DNA of 64,000 bases, from assembly GCF_039535095.1 (NCBI RefSeq), contig NZ_BAAAWN010000001.1, positions 1,612,001 through 1,676,000 on the forward strand, in the 5' to 3' direction. Of this stretch, positions 8,793-16,690 are shown piece after piece. Position 1 is the first letter of the stretch. Each line of letters starts with the position of its first letter. This stretch comes from Arthrobacter ramosus. GTDB taxonomy: Bacteria; Actinomycetota; Actinomycetes; Actinomycetales; Micrococcaceae. The notes under the pieces were generated by a model. That model saw only the letters and a list, made by a program, of their open reading frames with translations. It had not been told where the DNA came from and searched no databases. The translations under genes were made by a program, and so were the position numbers.

Positions 8793-10048
8793 ATGCCCGA
8801 AAACCACCAGAAATTGCACTTTGGACCGGCGCGTACAGAACTGCACGTAGGCGTTGATCTCGAGCGGATGCGCCGTGAGCGCGCTGACCGTATGCGGGCA
8901 CTGATGCGTTCGAAGGGTATACCGGCCCTGTTGCTCACGGGCGCGGACAACGTACGTTATCTGACCGGTTTTTGGTGGGGGGAATTCTCGCTCCAGGTCG
9001 GCTACGCACTGTTCTTCGCAGACGACGAACCAATTGTGTTCGCACCGGCGGGATCCCTCCAGCAGATGCCCGACCAGGCGCCCTGGATCAAGCACTGGCG
9101 CCCAGCCATCTCCTGGCTTGGCGGTGTGGCGCCCAGTTCTGCCATTGCCGAACTGTCAGCTGTTTTTGCGGCACAGATTCGCGATGAGCTTGCCGCACGT
9201 TCCCTCGCGGGCGAACGGCTGGCTGTCAGCGAGATTGATGAGCCAGGTATGAATGCTTTGGCCGATGCGGGAATTGAGACGATCCCGGGGCTCCCGCTGA
9301 TGCTCGAATGCTCAACGATCAAGACGGCCGATGAAATCTCCTGTATTTCGATGGCGGCGAGCCTGAGTACTGCAGGGTTCGAGGCGACGCGGGCCGCATT
9401 GCGGCCCGGAACCAAGCAGGCCCAGATTGCCTTGATGGCCCGTCGCGCCATCGAAGATGCCGGCGCGGAAGTGGGAGCGGCCCGGCTGCTTTCAGGACCA
9501 CTGTCATTCCCCCGGGGATCAGCGGCGGAGACCGCATCGTTGAGCATGGCGATCTCGCGTACCTGCTCACCTGCGGAACTTCCTACATGGGGTACACGGC
9601 GTGCCTATACCGCCAGTACGTCGTCGGACGTGCTCCAACCTCAGCCGAGCGCTCCTCCTACACAAAGCTGACGGACCGTCTGGATCTGGCGATGTCGCTC
9701 ATGAAACCAGGCGCCAGCACAGCTGACGTGGCCGCCGTCCTTGCACCCGCGGAAGACCTCGGCTTTCCGTCCGAGGCGGAATGCTTCAGCATCGAACTCG
9801 GGCACGGCATCGGACTCGTTAACGCAGGATCGCGGGCAATCCACTACAACCCTCCGACTATCACCCGTTCGTGGTCGCTTGCCCATCCTGAGGAGATCAA
9901 AGAAGGCATGGTCATTGCCATCGAAGGGATCGAAGGGGAGCACCGGGTCGGAGGTGTACGTCTCGAGAACCTCGTCGTGGTCACGGCCAATGGCGCCGAA
10001 TTGCTTGACCACTACCCGCGCCTCGACATGGTCCAAACCGCCGGGTGA
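8793..10048 (+). pseudogene. M24-family metallopeptidase/creatinase-like, frameshifted
   Basis: Two frames together spell one M24 (Xaa-Pro aminopeptidase/creatinase) protein of about 418 residues. The N-terminal creatinase domain (8793 to about 9510) includes ALLLTGADNVRYLTGFWWG. The catalytic domain continues in another frame to 10,048, with EHGDLAYLLTCGTSY, the His in ELGHGIGL and the Glu in MVIAIEGIEG. The frame changes at the run CCCCCGGGG (9509-9517), a typical slippage or sequencing-error site, so this may be an intact gene misread or a recent mutation. It follows copy 1 of the 70-bp repeat. The CocE-like hydrolase starts 40 bases downstream. Confidence 0.78.
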
Positions 10049-10088
10049 GCATCCCAGCCGATGCGAAAGCAACACAGCGAAGGTTGCC

Positions 10089-11651
10089 ATGAACCTCATA
10101 GTTGAAAAGCACGTCCCTATCGCAATGCGCGACGGCGTTACTCTCTCCGGAGATGTGTATCGGCCAAGTGAGGGGGAACCCCGCTCCACAGTGCTGATAC
10201 GGACGCCTTATTGCAAAGATGACCCAGCGCATGCCAACACGTGGATTAATGTCCTGCGCGCCGTGGAATGCGGATGGGTGGTGGTGGTTCAGGACGTACG
10301 GGGCCGCTTCCGAAGCGAGGGCCGGTTCGTACCTTTTGTGAATGAAGCCGATGATGGTGTCGACACTATCCAGTGGGTGCGCGAACAGCCCTGGTCTGAC
10401 GGCAACGTGGGTATGGCCGGCGGTTCGTATGTTGGTATCAGCCAATGGTTGGCGGCAGCGAGGAATCCTGAAGGCCTCATTGGTATTGTCCCGGCTGTGA
10501 CCGCCGACGACGTCCATTCCGGCTGGCTTTATGAGGACGACAACGTGGTGCTGGGATTCCTTGCACACTGGGTATCGATTCTCCTGGCCAGCAGTGGAAT
10601 GGATGAGGAAAGCCGACCGCGGATCACAGCCCTGGAGCGGAATGTCGCAGAGGGGCGCATCCGCACCTTCCGTCAGCTGGTCGAGGAAGCAGGGGAATTC
10701 GCGCCCTATCTGCAGGACTGGCGGGATCGCAGCCGTTCCCTGGTCGATCCAGAGTTGGCTGGGCGGGTTAAAGTGCCTGCCTTCGTCATCGGAGGCTGGT
10801 TCGACATTTTCCTTCCAGGAACGGTTGCCAGTTTTGTTCGGCGGGAGTCCGCCGGCACGAGGAATGCCCATGATCGCCTGTTGGTCGGGCCCTGGGCGCA
10901 TGGGCTTATGGGTGGCTGGTTCCCGGCCCGCTCGTTCGGGCCGGCATCCTCCTTCGACAGCCTCGACCCGACGTCGCTCCAGCTCGGTTGGCTGGAGGAA
11001 GTGCGTGATGGTCTCAACCAACCGGACTATCCCGTAAGGGTGTTCGCCATGGGGGCCGATGAATGGCGATGCTTTTCAAGCTGGCCACCTGAAGGCGCCG
11101 GTCGAGTGCAACTTCGACTGCGCCCCAGCACCATCGAGCGCCCCACGGCCAGTATGGATGACCTGACGGTGTCGTTATTGGATTCCCCCGTCCCCACGAT
11201 TGGCGGGCGGACATTTTTCCCCGGCTACAAAGTGGGTGCAAACTCAGGTCCGCGCTTGTTGGAGGCATTGCGTGCCCGTCATGACGTGCACGCCTTCGCT
11301 TCGGAGCCACTGGCCGGCGATATCGAAATCCTGGGCACGGTTACGTGCCGGCTCAAGGTGACCGCAGCTGGCCCGACGCCGGTCGTCGTCAAGCTGGCAA
11401 CGCTCGACAGTACTGGTACTCCTGAGTTGCTGTGCGAGGGATCGTCATACAGCAGGACGGGCGCTGAAAACGCGGAGTCAATCAGCGTGGATCTTGGTTC
11501 CACTGCGGTCCGGGTGGCGAAAGGCATGCGTTTGTGCGCCTACGTTGCCACATCGGATTTCCCCCGCTTGGAGGACGGGACCCGGACATCCTTGAACGTT
11601 TGTGCAGACGAGGGGCCGGTACTGGAACTTGACGTACTACGCCTGGGTTGA
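10089..11651 (+). CDS. CocE/NonD-family serine hydrolase (X-Pro dipeptidyl-peptidase-like)
   Basis: A 520-aa alpha/beta-hydrolase of the CocE/NonD family. It begins with the family N-terminus PIAMRDGVTLSGDVYRP, has an oxyanion strand VVVVQDVRGRFRSEG, the nucleophile serine in GGSYVGISQW, and a C-terminal jelly-roll (X-Pro dipeptidyl-peptidase C domain) from about residue 330. Cocaine esterase and acylaminoacyl peptidases share this layout, so it should hydrolyse an ester or amide. ATG 10,089 is chosen because the family N-terminus starts there. It probably shares a transcript with the M24 gene and overlaps the convergent IclR gene by 15 bases. Confidence 0.85.
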   Translation: MNLIVEKHVPIAMRDGVTLSGDVYRPSEGEPRSTVLIRTPYCKDDPAHANTWINVLRAVECGWVVVVQDVRGRFRSEGRFVPFVNEADDGVDTIQWVREQPWSDGNVGMAGGSYVGISQWLAAARNPEGLIGIVPAVTADDVHSGWLYEDDNVVLGFLAHWVSILLASSGMDEESRPRITALERNVAEGRIRTFRQLVEEAGEFAPYLQDWRDRSRSLVDPELAGRVKVPAFVIGGWFDIFLPGTVASFVRRESAGTRNAHDRLLVGPWAHGLMGGWFPARSFGPASSFDSLDPTSLQLGWLEEVRDGLNQPDYPVRVFAMGADEWRCFSSWPPEGAGRVQLRLRPSTIERPTASMDDLTVSLLDSPVPTIGGRTFFPGYKVGANSGPRLLEALRARHDVHAFASEPLAGDIEILGTVTCRLKVTAAGPTPVVVKLATLDSTGTPELLCEGSSYSRTGAENAESISVDLGSTAVRVAKGMRLCAYVATSDFPRLEDGTRTSLNVCADEGPVLELDVLRLG

Positions 11652-12458
11652 GTTGCCTTCTTCATTATCCAGGCGGCGGGCTTCCATCAGGGCATCGAGG
11701 CACCTCTGGAAGTACTCCTCGTTGGTAAAGCGATGAAGCGGGACCGTTATAGACAAGGCGGTGCGGGGGCGCTGTGATCCTTCGAAGATTGGAACTGCCA
11801 TGCCGCAGACGCCCAGGACGTATTCCTGGTGGTCCAGTGCGTAACCACGCGATCTGGTCAACTCAAGATCGGCCAGAAATTCCGGGAGGGTGGTGATCGT
11901 GTGCTCGGTTCGTCGTCCGAGTTCACCGTCCACGGACCGGACCCGTTCCAGTTGAGATTCCGGACCGAAAGCGAGGAGGGCCTTCCCGGAAGCGCGTGCA
12001 TGAATGTCGCCGGAAACACCCACCCGGAGGTCCGCCACTCTGACCGCGTGGCTGCCTTCCTCCACGGCAACCACGGTGACCGTGCGTCCCTGCCAGGCAG
12101 AAAGGTACGCGCTTTCGCCGGTCGCCTCGACCACCATCTGCAAGAGACTCAGTGCCAGGGGCGAGGGGCGCCAGTCTTCTTCCACGCGCGAACTCAGATC
12201 CAGAATTTTCCCGGCAGCGAGTTTGTAAGTGCGCTCGTTACGTTCCAGGTAACCGGCATGTACAAGTGTCGCCAGCAAATGCGACGTCGTCGCGATGTGC
12301 AGGTTTACTGCGCTCGCGATGGATTGAGCCCGCATCGGCTCCTTGGACGCCGCAACCACATCAACGATGTTGAGCGCGCGGGCAACCGACTGGACCAGGT
12401 CCTTGGGTGCTTCAGGGTCGGTGGACGGTTTATCGGCTGTCTTAGCTGTACTTGCCAT
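11637..12458 (-). CDS. IclR-family transcriptional regulator
   Basis: A 273-aa protein. An N-terminal winged helix (about residues 20-85, SVARALNIVDVVAASKEPMRAQSIASAV read in parts) is followed by the IclR effector domain with the typical GVSGDIHARASGKALLAF block and a C-terminal GMAVPIFEGSQRPRTALSIT strand. The start is placed at the ATG 12,456-12,458; the long open frame upstream (to 13,604) is the antisense of other genes. It is divergent from the VOC/acyl-CoA synthetase/MaoC operon that begins at 12,576 and is the most likely local regulator of it. Confidence 0.85.
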   Translation of the reverse strand: MASTAKTADKPSTDPEAPKDLVQSVARALNIVDVVAASKEPMRAQSIASAVNLHIATTSHLLATLVHAGYLERNERTYKLAAGKILDLSSRVEEDWRPSPLALSLLQMVVEATGESAYLSAWQGRTVTVVAVEEGSHAVRVADLRVGVSGDIHARASGKALLAFGPESQLERVRSVDGELGRRTEHTITTLPEFLADLELTRSRGYALDHQEYVLGVCGMAVPIFEGSQRPRTALSITVPLHRFTNEEYFQRCLDALMEARRLDNEEGNSTQA

Positions 12459-12538
12459 GCGGAAATCATATGCACATGGCGAAAGAAGGGCCACCAGGCC
12501 CACGAGAAGGGTCCCTGCCTGCAGGCAGTACTTTACCG

Positions 12539-12568
12539 TTGACAGCAGCCAGAAGGGTAGCGTAGTTA
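12539..12568 (+). promoter_or_regulatory. Sigma-70-type promoter before the VOC gene
   Basis: TTGACA (12,539-12,544), an 18-base spacer, and TAGTTA (12,563-12,568). The ATG at 12,576 falls about where transcription would start, so a leaderless or nearly leaderless message is likely. It sits in the divergent gap opposite the IclR gene. Confidence 0.55.
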
Positions 12569-12575
12569 TTATATT

Positions 12576-13172
12576 ATGAAAGCAACTATCACAAAGAGAG
12601 AGTTTGGGGATAGCGGCAATGGTGCCACTCCCCGTGTTGCGGAGGACGCTGGAAGCCACCCGGAGGTCCATCCCGCAGGTCCTTTTCCGATCGGAAGCGT
12701 GGGGCAGGTGGGGATCCTTGTGCCCGACCTCGACGAGGCCATCGACCTGTACGGACGCGCCTTCGGCATCGAAGAGTGGAATTGTTACCACTACGACCAG
12801 GAGTTCATGCCCTGGTCCCGCTTTGGCGCCGAGGAAGGCGCTTTCGCGATGCGCCTCGCCATGGGCGGTTCCAATCCCCAGATCGAACTCATCCAGCCCT
12901 TGGCCGGCCCAAGCATCTACCACGAGTTCACCGAGCAGGGCCGCAACGGCCTGCACCACCTGGGTGTATTCGTGGACAACCTGGACGCCGCGATCACGCT
13001 GATGGAGGGGGCCGGATACCGGGTCACGCAAACCGCGCGCGGTTATGGCCAGGGCGGCGACGGCGGATTCGCCTACTTTGACACCGACCGCGACCTCGGC
13101 GTGGTGGTCGAGGCAATAGAAATTCCGGCCATCCGAAGGCCGGCGACCGTGCGACGCACTGGAGGAATGTAA
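12576..13172 (+). CDS. VOC-family (glyoxalase/dioxygenase superfamily) protein
   Basis: A 198-aa protein with a vicinal-oxygen-chelate fold. It has GSVGQVGILVPDLDEAIDLY (first beta-alpha-beta-beta-beta module) and GLHHLGVFVDNLDAAITLM (second module). The HHLGVFV histidine and a C-terminal Glu (VVEAIE) fit metal ligands. Members include lyases, epimerases and extradiol dioxygenases, so the reaction is open; methylmalonyl-CoA epimerase-like enzymes look similar. The first 35 residues are not part of the fold, and the true start may lie downstream, although a promoter sits immediately before ATG 12,576. It is directly followed by the acyl-CoA synthetase. Confidence 0.72.
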   Translation: MKATITKREFGDSGNGATPRVAEDAGSHPEVHPAGPFPIGSVGQVGILVPDLDEAIDLYGRAFGIEEWNCYHYDQEFMPWSRFGAEEGAFAMRLAMGGSNPQIELIQPLAGPSIYHEFTEQGRNGLHHLGVFVDNLDAAITLMEGAGYRVTQTARGYGQGGDGGFAYFDTDRDLGVVVEAIEIPAIRRPATVRRTGGM

Positions 13173-15299
13173 ATGTTGGATAGCAAGGCTGTTTTGAGCC
13201 CCGTGCGCATCGATAACCCGTTGAAAGCTGAGAGCGTGGCCGTGGTTGGCCCTTCCCGGGACCCGTGGAAGACCTCGGGGCGGACACTCGATTACCTCGC
13301 CCGCCTCGGATTCGAGGGACGGTTCTATGCGGTCAGCGGCGTGCACAAGGAAGTGCTCGGTGTACCCACGGTGGAGACGCTCTCTGACCTCCCCGAGGTG
13401 CCTGACGTTGCCGTCCTCGTGGGACCCGCTGACAGGGTCATTGAGGATCTGCGTGAGTGCGTGGCGCTCGGCGTCCCCTTCGCGGTGGCGTTCGCTGCCG
13501 GCTTCGGTGAGACCGGCCGACATGACCGCGATGAGCTGCTCCGTGCGGTATTGGCCAAGGGCACCACGCGCCTTATCGGCCCTAACTGCATCGGCTTTAT
13601 GCACGTGGGCCGGTCGCTGACCGCAACCTTCTCATCGGTCCTGCAACGTGGCGCAATTCCGACCGGCCACGTGGCGATGTTCAGCCAGAGCGGCGGGCTG
13701 GGAAACGCGCTCATGCAGTCCCTCGCGGCACGCGGCGCGAGCGGGTTGAGCGCCTGGGCCAGTTCCGGGAACGAGATTTCGACGGGCTTTACCGACTGGG
13801 CGCAGTGGCTGGGCGCTGATCCGGACACGCATGTCCTCACCTGCATCGTCGAGAGCTTCAGCGCAAACGATGATCTTGAGGCCGCTGCAACCGCTGCGGG
13901 GGATCGCGGTATCCCGGTCATCGTCCTGAAGCTGGGCCGGTCCACCCGCGGCGCGATGAGTGCCCAGTCCCATACCGGCAAACTGGCCGGCAGCGGCCGC
14001 GTCGCTGTGAGCGTCCTCCGCCACCGTTTCGGAATGGTCTGCACCTCGCCGGAGCAACTCCTTGACCTGACCGAGACCTTCGACGTCTTCCACGGGCGGC
14101 TCTCGGGCCGCGACCAGGAGCTGACCGTCGTCACCACTTCCGGCGCCCAGGTTGGGCTGTGGAACGACCTGGCCGACGACCGTTGCCTGACCTTCCGCGA
14201 TCTTGAACCCGAAGCGCTCCACTCGATAGGTGAGGCGGTGGGCAGCGACCACCTCGGCAATCCCATCGACGTCGGAGTACAGTCAACAACTGCCGACTAC
14301 CTGCGCATCGTTGAGCGGGTTCTCAGCACGACGTCGGGCGGATGGGTTATCGTGACGGCGACCCGGCTTGCGCACGACTTCGATGAGCTGGCGGCCGGTA
14401 TCGCCGCCATGACCATCCCGCCAGAAGTACGTGTCATGGTGGTCCCGCTGTCCGAGGACGACCGGGTCACTGCGGCTCAGGCAGGAATCCTGCGCAAGGC
14501 GGGAGTCCTTTCACTGCCCACAGCCGGGCGGGCACTGGATGCCATCGCGGCCGCATCCTCCTGGGCGCAGGTCCAAAGCGCCCGTGCCAACCGCGGTGAG
14601 CTGGTGGGGGCGGCGCTGAAGGCGGTAACAACGGGCGGGACGTCCAACCTGACCTGGCGCGAGGTGGCCGAAACCCTGGCCAAGTCCGGAGTTCCTGTAC
14701 CGGCAAGCCGCGCCGTCCGTGATGTCGACGGTGTCGTCCGGGCTGCCGAGGAGATCGGCTTCCCTGTAGCGATCAAAATCGATGATGCCGAGATCCTTCA
14801 CAAGGCCGACGCCGGGGGCGTCTTCATCGGCGTCAGTGACGCCGACAGCGCCCGTGCGGCAGCCTCCCAGCTCACTTCCATCCAGGGGGAGGCCGCGACG
14901 ATCTCCGTCCAGGCGATGGCGCCAGGGAAGACCGAAGTCCTCGTAGGGCTCCGGCGGGATCCCGAGTTCGGTCCGGTCCTCGTCATCGGCGCGGGAGGCG
15001 GGATGACTGAGGCAATTGACGATATCAGTATCCTTCCGCTGCCGGTGTCCCGGCCCGAGGTCCGCCAAGCCATCTCTGACGCGCGCGTGGTGGCCGCCAG
15101 CCTGCGGGGGGAGGCCGGCGGGAAGACCCTCGACACGCTCGCCACCACGGTGATGGACATTCTCGCCTGGGCGGAACAGCACGGGAACATCCACGAGTTC
15201 GAGTTCAATCCGATCCTGGCGGACCCGGCAACAGCAACCGTTACGGTGGTCGACGCTGTTGTATCGGTCCACAGCACCTCGCCAGGACCAACACTATGA
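13173..15299 (+). CDS. ADP-forming acyl-CoA synthetase (acetate-CoA ligase family)
   Basis: A 708-aa single-chain enzyme. It has an N-terminal CoA-binding Rossmann domain (ESVAVVGPSRDPWKTSG), succinyl-CoA ligase-like domains with the phospho-His loop region QSHTGKLAGS, and a C-terminal ATP-grasp domain (about residues 480-700, GFPVAIKIDDAEILHKADAGG and GAGGGMTEAIDD). It should couple ATP cleavage to thioester formation on an organic acid. ggagga lies 6 bases upstream of ATG 13,173. Its last four bases overlap the MaoC start (ATGA), so the pair is translationally coupled. Confidence 0.88.
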   Translation: MLDSKAVLSPVRIDNPLKAESVAVVGPSRDPWKTSGRTLDYLARLGFEGRFYAVSGVHKEVLGVPTVETLSDLPEVPDVAVLVGPADRVIEDLRECVALGVPFAVAFAAGFGETGRHDRDELLRAVLAKGTTRLIGPNCIGFMHVGRSLTATFSSVLQRGAIPTGHVAMFSQSGGLGNALMQSLAARGASGLSAWASSGNEISTGFTDWAQWLGADPDTHVLTCIVESFSANDDLEAAATAAGDRGIPVIVLKLGRSTRGAMSAQSHTGKLAGSGRVAVSVLRHRFGMVCTSPEQLLDLTETFDVFHGRLSGRDQELTVVTTSGAQVGLWNDLADDRCLTFRDLEPEALHSIGEAVGSDHLGNPIDVGVQSTTADYLRIVERVLSTTSGGWVIVTATRLAHDFDELAAGIAAMTIPPEVRVMVVPLSEDDRVTAAQAGILRKAGVLSLPTAGRALDAIAAASSWAQVQSARANRGELVGAALKAVTTGGTSNLTWREVAETLAKSGVPVPASRAVRDVDGVVRAAEEIGFPVAIKIDDAEILHKADAGGVFIGVSDADSARAAASQLTSIQGEAATISVQAMAPGKTEVLVGLRRDPEFGPVLVIGAGGGMTEAIDDISILPLPVSRPEVRQAISDARVVAASLRGEAGGKTLDTLATTVMDILAWAEQHGNIHEFEFNPILADPATATVTVVDAVVSVHSTSPGPTL

Positions 15300-16444
15300 C
15301 CGCCGCCACCACCGGAGTACCGGCAAAGCAGATCACCGATGAAGACGTCGCCTACATGAAGAGCTTCATCGGCGAGTCAGCCGTCGTCGTGCAATGGAAC
15401 GAGGAGGCCAGTACCGACTCAATTCGCCATTATGCGTGGGGGATCGGTGACGAGAACCCGTTGTGGCTGTTGGATTCATACGCGCAGACAACGCGGTACG
15501 GCACCCGGATCGCACCCCCCACCTTCCTCTACTCCGTGTGCGACGCCGAAGTCGCGATGGGCATGTCGGAGGGCATTCAGGCTATCCACCTCGGCGCAGA
15601 CCTCGACTTCCGCCGGCCGATCCGCCTGGGCGAGCGGGTCCGCGCCCGAGCCTTTGTGGAGGACGTTCGAGAACGCGTGGGCCGCCGCTCCGGCCGCCTG
15701 GTGGAGCAGGTGGGCCGCACCGATTACTTCGTAGGCGAGGAACTTGTCGGGATCGTCCGTAACACAATCGTCTGCGTGGCTCGAAGTTCGGGGGGCCAGC
15801 GGATGCACGAACCGCGCGACCCCCATGTTTACACGGACGAGGAAAAGGAACAGATCCGGGCCGCGATCCTGGCTGAGGAGATCCGCGGCCAGCGCACGCG
15901 CTTCGCGGAGACGGTGTCTGTCGGCGATGTTGTACCGCAGGTAGTCAAGGGTCCACTCGACCTCATCACCATGACCGCGTATTATGCCGGAGCGATCGGT
16001 ACCGCCGGCTACCGCGGGGTGGAGACCCGCGTGCGCCAGCAGGAGCGGGTGAGAAACGGGGACCCAAGCGCGCCAACGAACCTCGGTCCCGAGCACTTCC
16101 TCTCCGAGCCCTTCCCGAGCCTGGGGCACCAGGATGCCGCTATGGCACACGCGATCGGCATGCCGGGCGCGTACGACAACGGCAACCAGCGCGTCTCGTG
16201 GATGGCACACTGCGTGACCAACTGGATGGGGGACGATGCGGATCTCGTCTCGCTTTCCGTGCGGATTAAGCAGCCCGGTGTCTTCGGCGACACCCAGTGG
16301 ATCGGGGGCGAGGTTACCCGCGTCTTCCGGGACGAGGCCCACGGAGCGTGCGCTGAAGTCACGGTCAAGGCCATCAACCAGCTGGGCGTCGAGACCACGA
16401 GTGCCGTTGCGGTCGTCTCACTGGCCGAGACCCGGAGCAGTTGA
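15296..16444 (+). CDS. MaoC-type acyl dehydratase (double hot-dog)
   Basis: A 382-aa protein with two hot-dog repeats. The N-terminal half has the FAS1-like dehydratase N domain (DSIRHYAWGIGDENPLWL, where Asp and His mark the hydratase site), and the second half has a further MaoC-like domain. It is predicted to hydrate a 2-enoyl-CoA or related thioester. It is the last gene of the operon 12,576-16,444 with VOC and acyl-CoA synthetase, and the start overlaps the synthetase stop. The second copy of the 70-bp repeat lies just after its end. Confidence 0.82.
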   Translation: MTAATTGVPAKQITDEDVAYMKSFIGESAVVVQWNEEASTDSIRHYAWGIGDENPLWLLDSYAQTTRYGTRIAPPTFLYSVCDAEVAMGMSEGIQAIHLGADLDFRRPIRLGERVRARAFVEDVRERVGRRSGRLVEQVGRTDYFVGEELVGIVRNTIVCVARSSGGQRMHEPRDPHVYTDEEKEQIRAAILAEEIRGQRTRFAETVSVGDVVPQVVKGPLDLITMTAYYAGAIGTAGYRGVETRVRQQERVRNGDPSAPTNLGPEHFLSEPFPSLGHQDAAMAHAIGMPGAYDNGNQRVSWMAHCVTNWMGDDADLVSLSVRIKQPGVFGDTQWIGGEVTRVFRDEAHGACAEVTVKAINQLGVETTSAVAVVSLAETRSS

Positions 16445-16470
16445 CCCGCGTACGGGCTGAGCGAGGATTG

Positions 16471-16540
16471 CTGACGCTTTTTCCCGCCATATTGGCGTCC
16501 ATTGCCATGCCGGTCCTGACCCGGCGGCTCTTAGCGTTAT
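16471..16540 (+). repeat. 70-bp conserved intergenic repeat, copy 2
   Basis: It contains TGACG, TTGGCGT at 16,492 and GCTCTTAGCGTTAT at 16,527-16,540, with the same spacing as the other copies. It lies 150 bp before the Baeyer-Villiger monooxygenase. It is open on the plus strand (LASIAMPVLTRRLLAL), and the downstream reading (TDIKGDPVGF) resembles that after copy 1 (TDLNGHPVGF). Confidence 0.75.
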
Positions 16541-16690
16541 TTGTGAACAAAGATCGGCAAAGTTGCCGATGCACTGACATCAAAGGAGATCCGGTGGGCT
16601 TTTCAAAAGTACGGAACCAGGATGGCTTGCTCCATCCAACGAGCGGTGACGCCAGTGACCAGTGAAGACGCGCGTCCAGGAAGCGAAGCC

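Noticed and set aside
12459..13604. Very long minus-strand open frame continuing upstream of the IclR gene
   Set aside because: It is antisense to the VOC and acyl-CoA synthetase genes, which have clear motifs. IclR homology begins at 12,458, and no ribosome site supports a longer start.
13325..14266. 313-aa minus-strand open frame
   Set aside because: It lies entirely inside the acyl-CoA synthetase gene. Its Ser/Arg/Pro-rich composition is typical of antisense of G+C-rich coding DNA.
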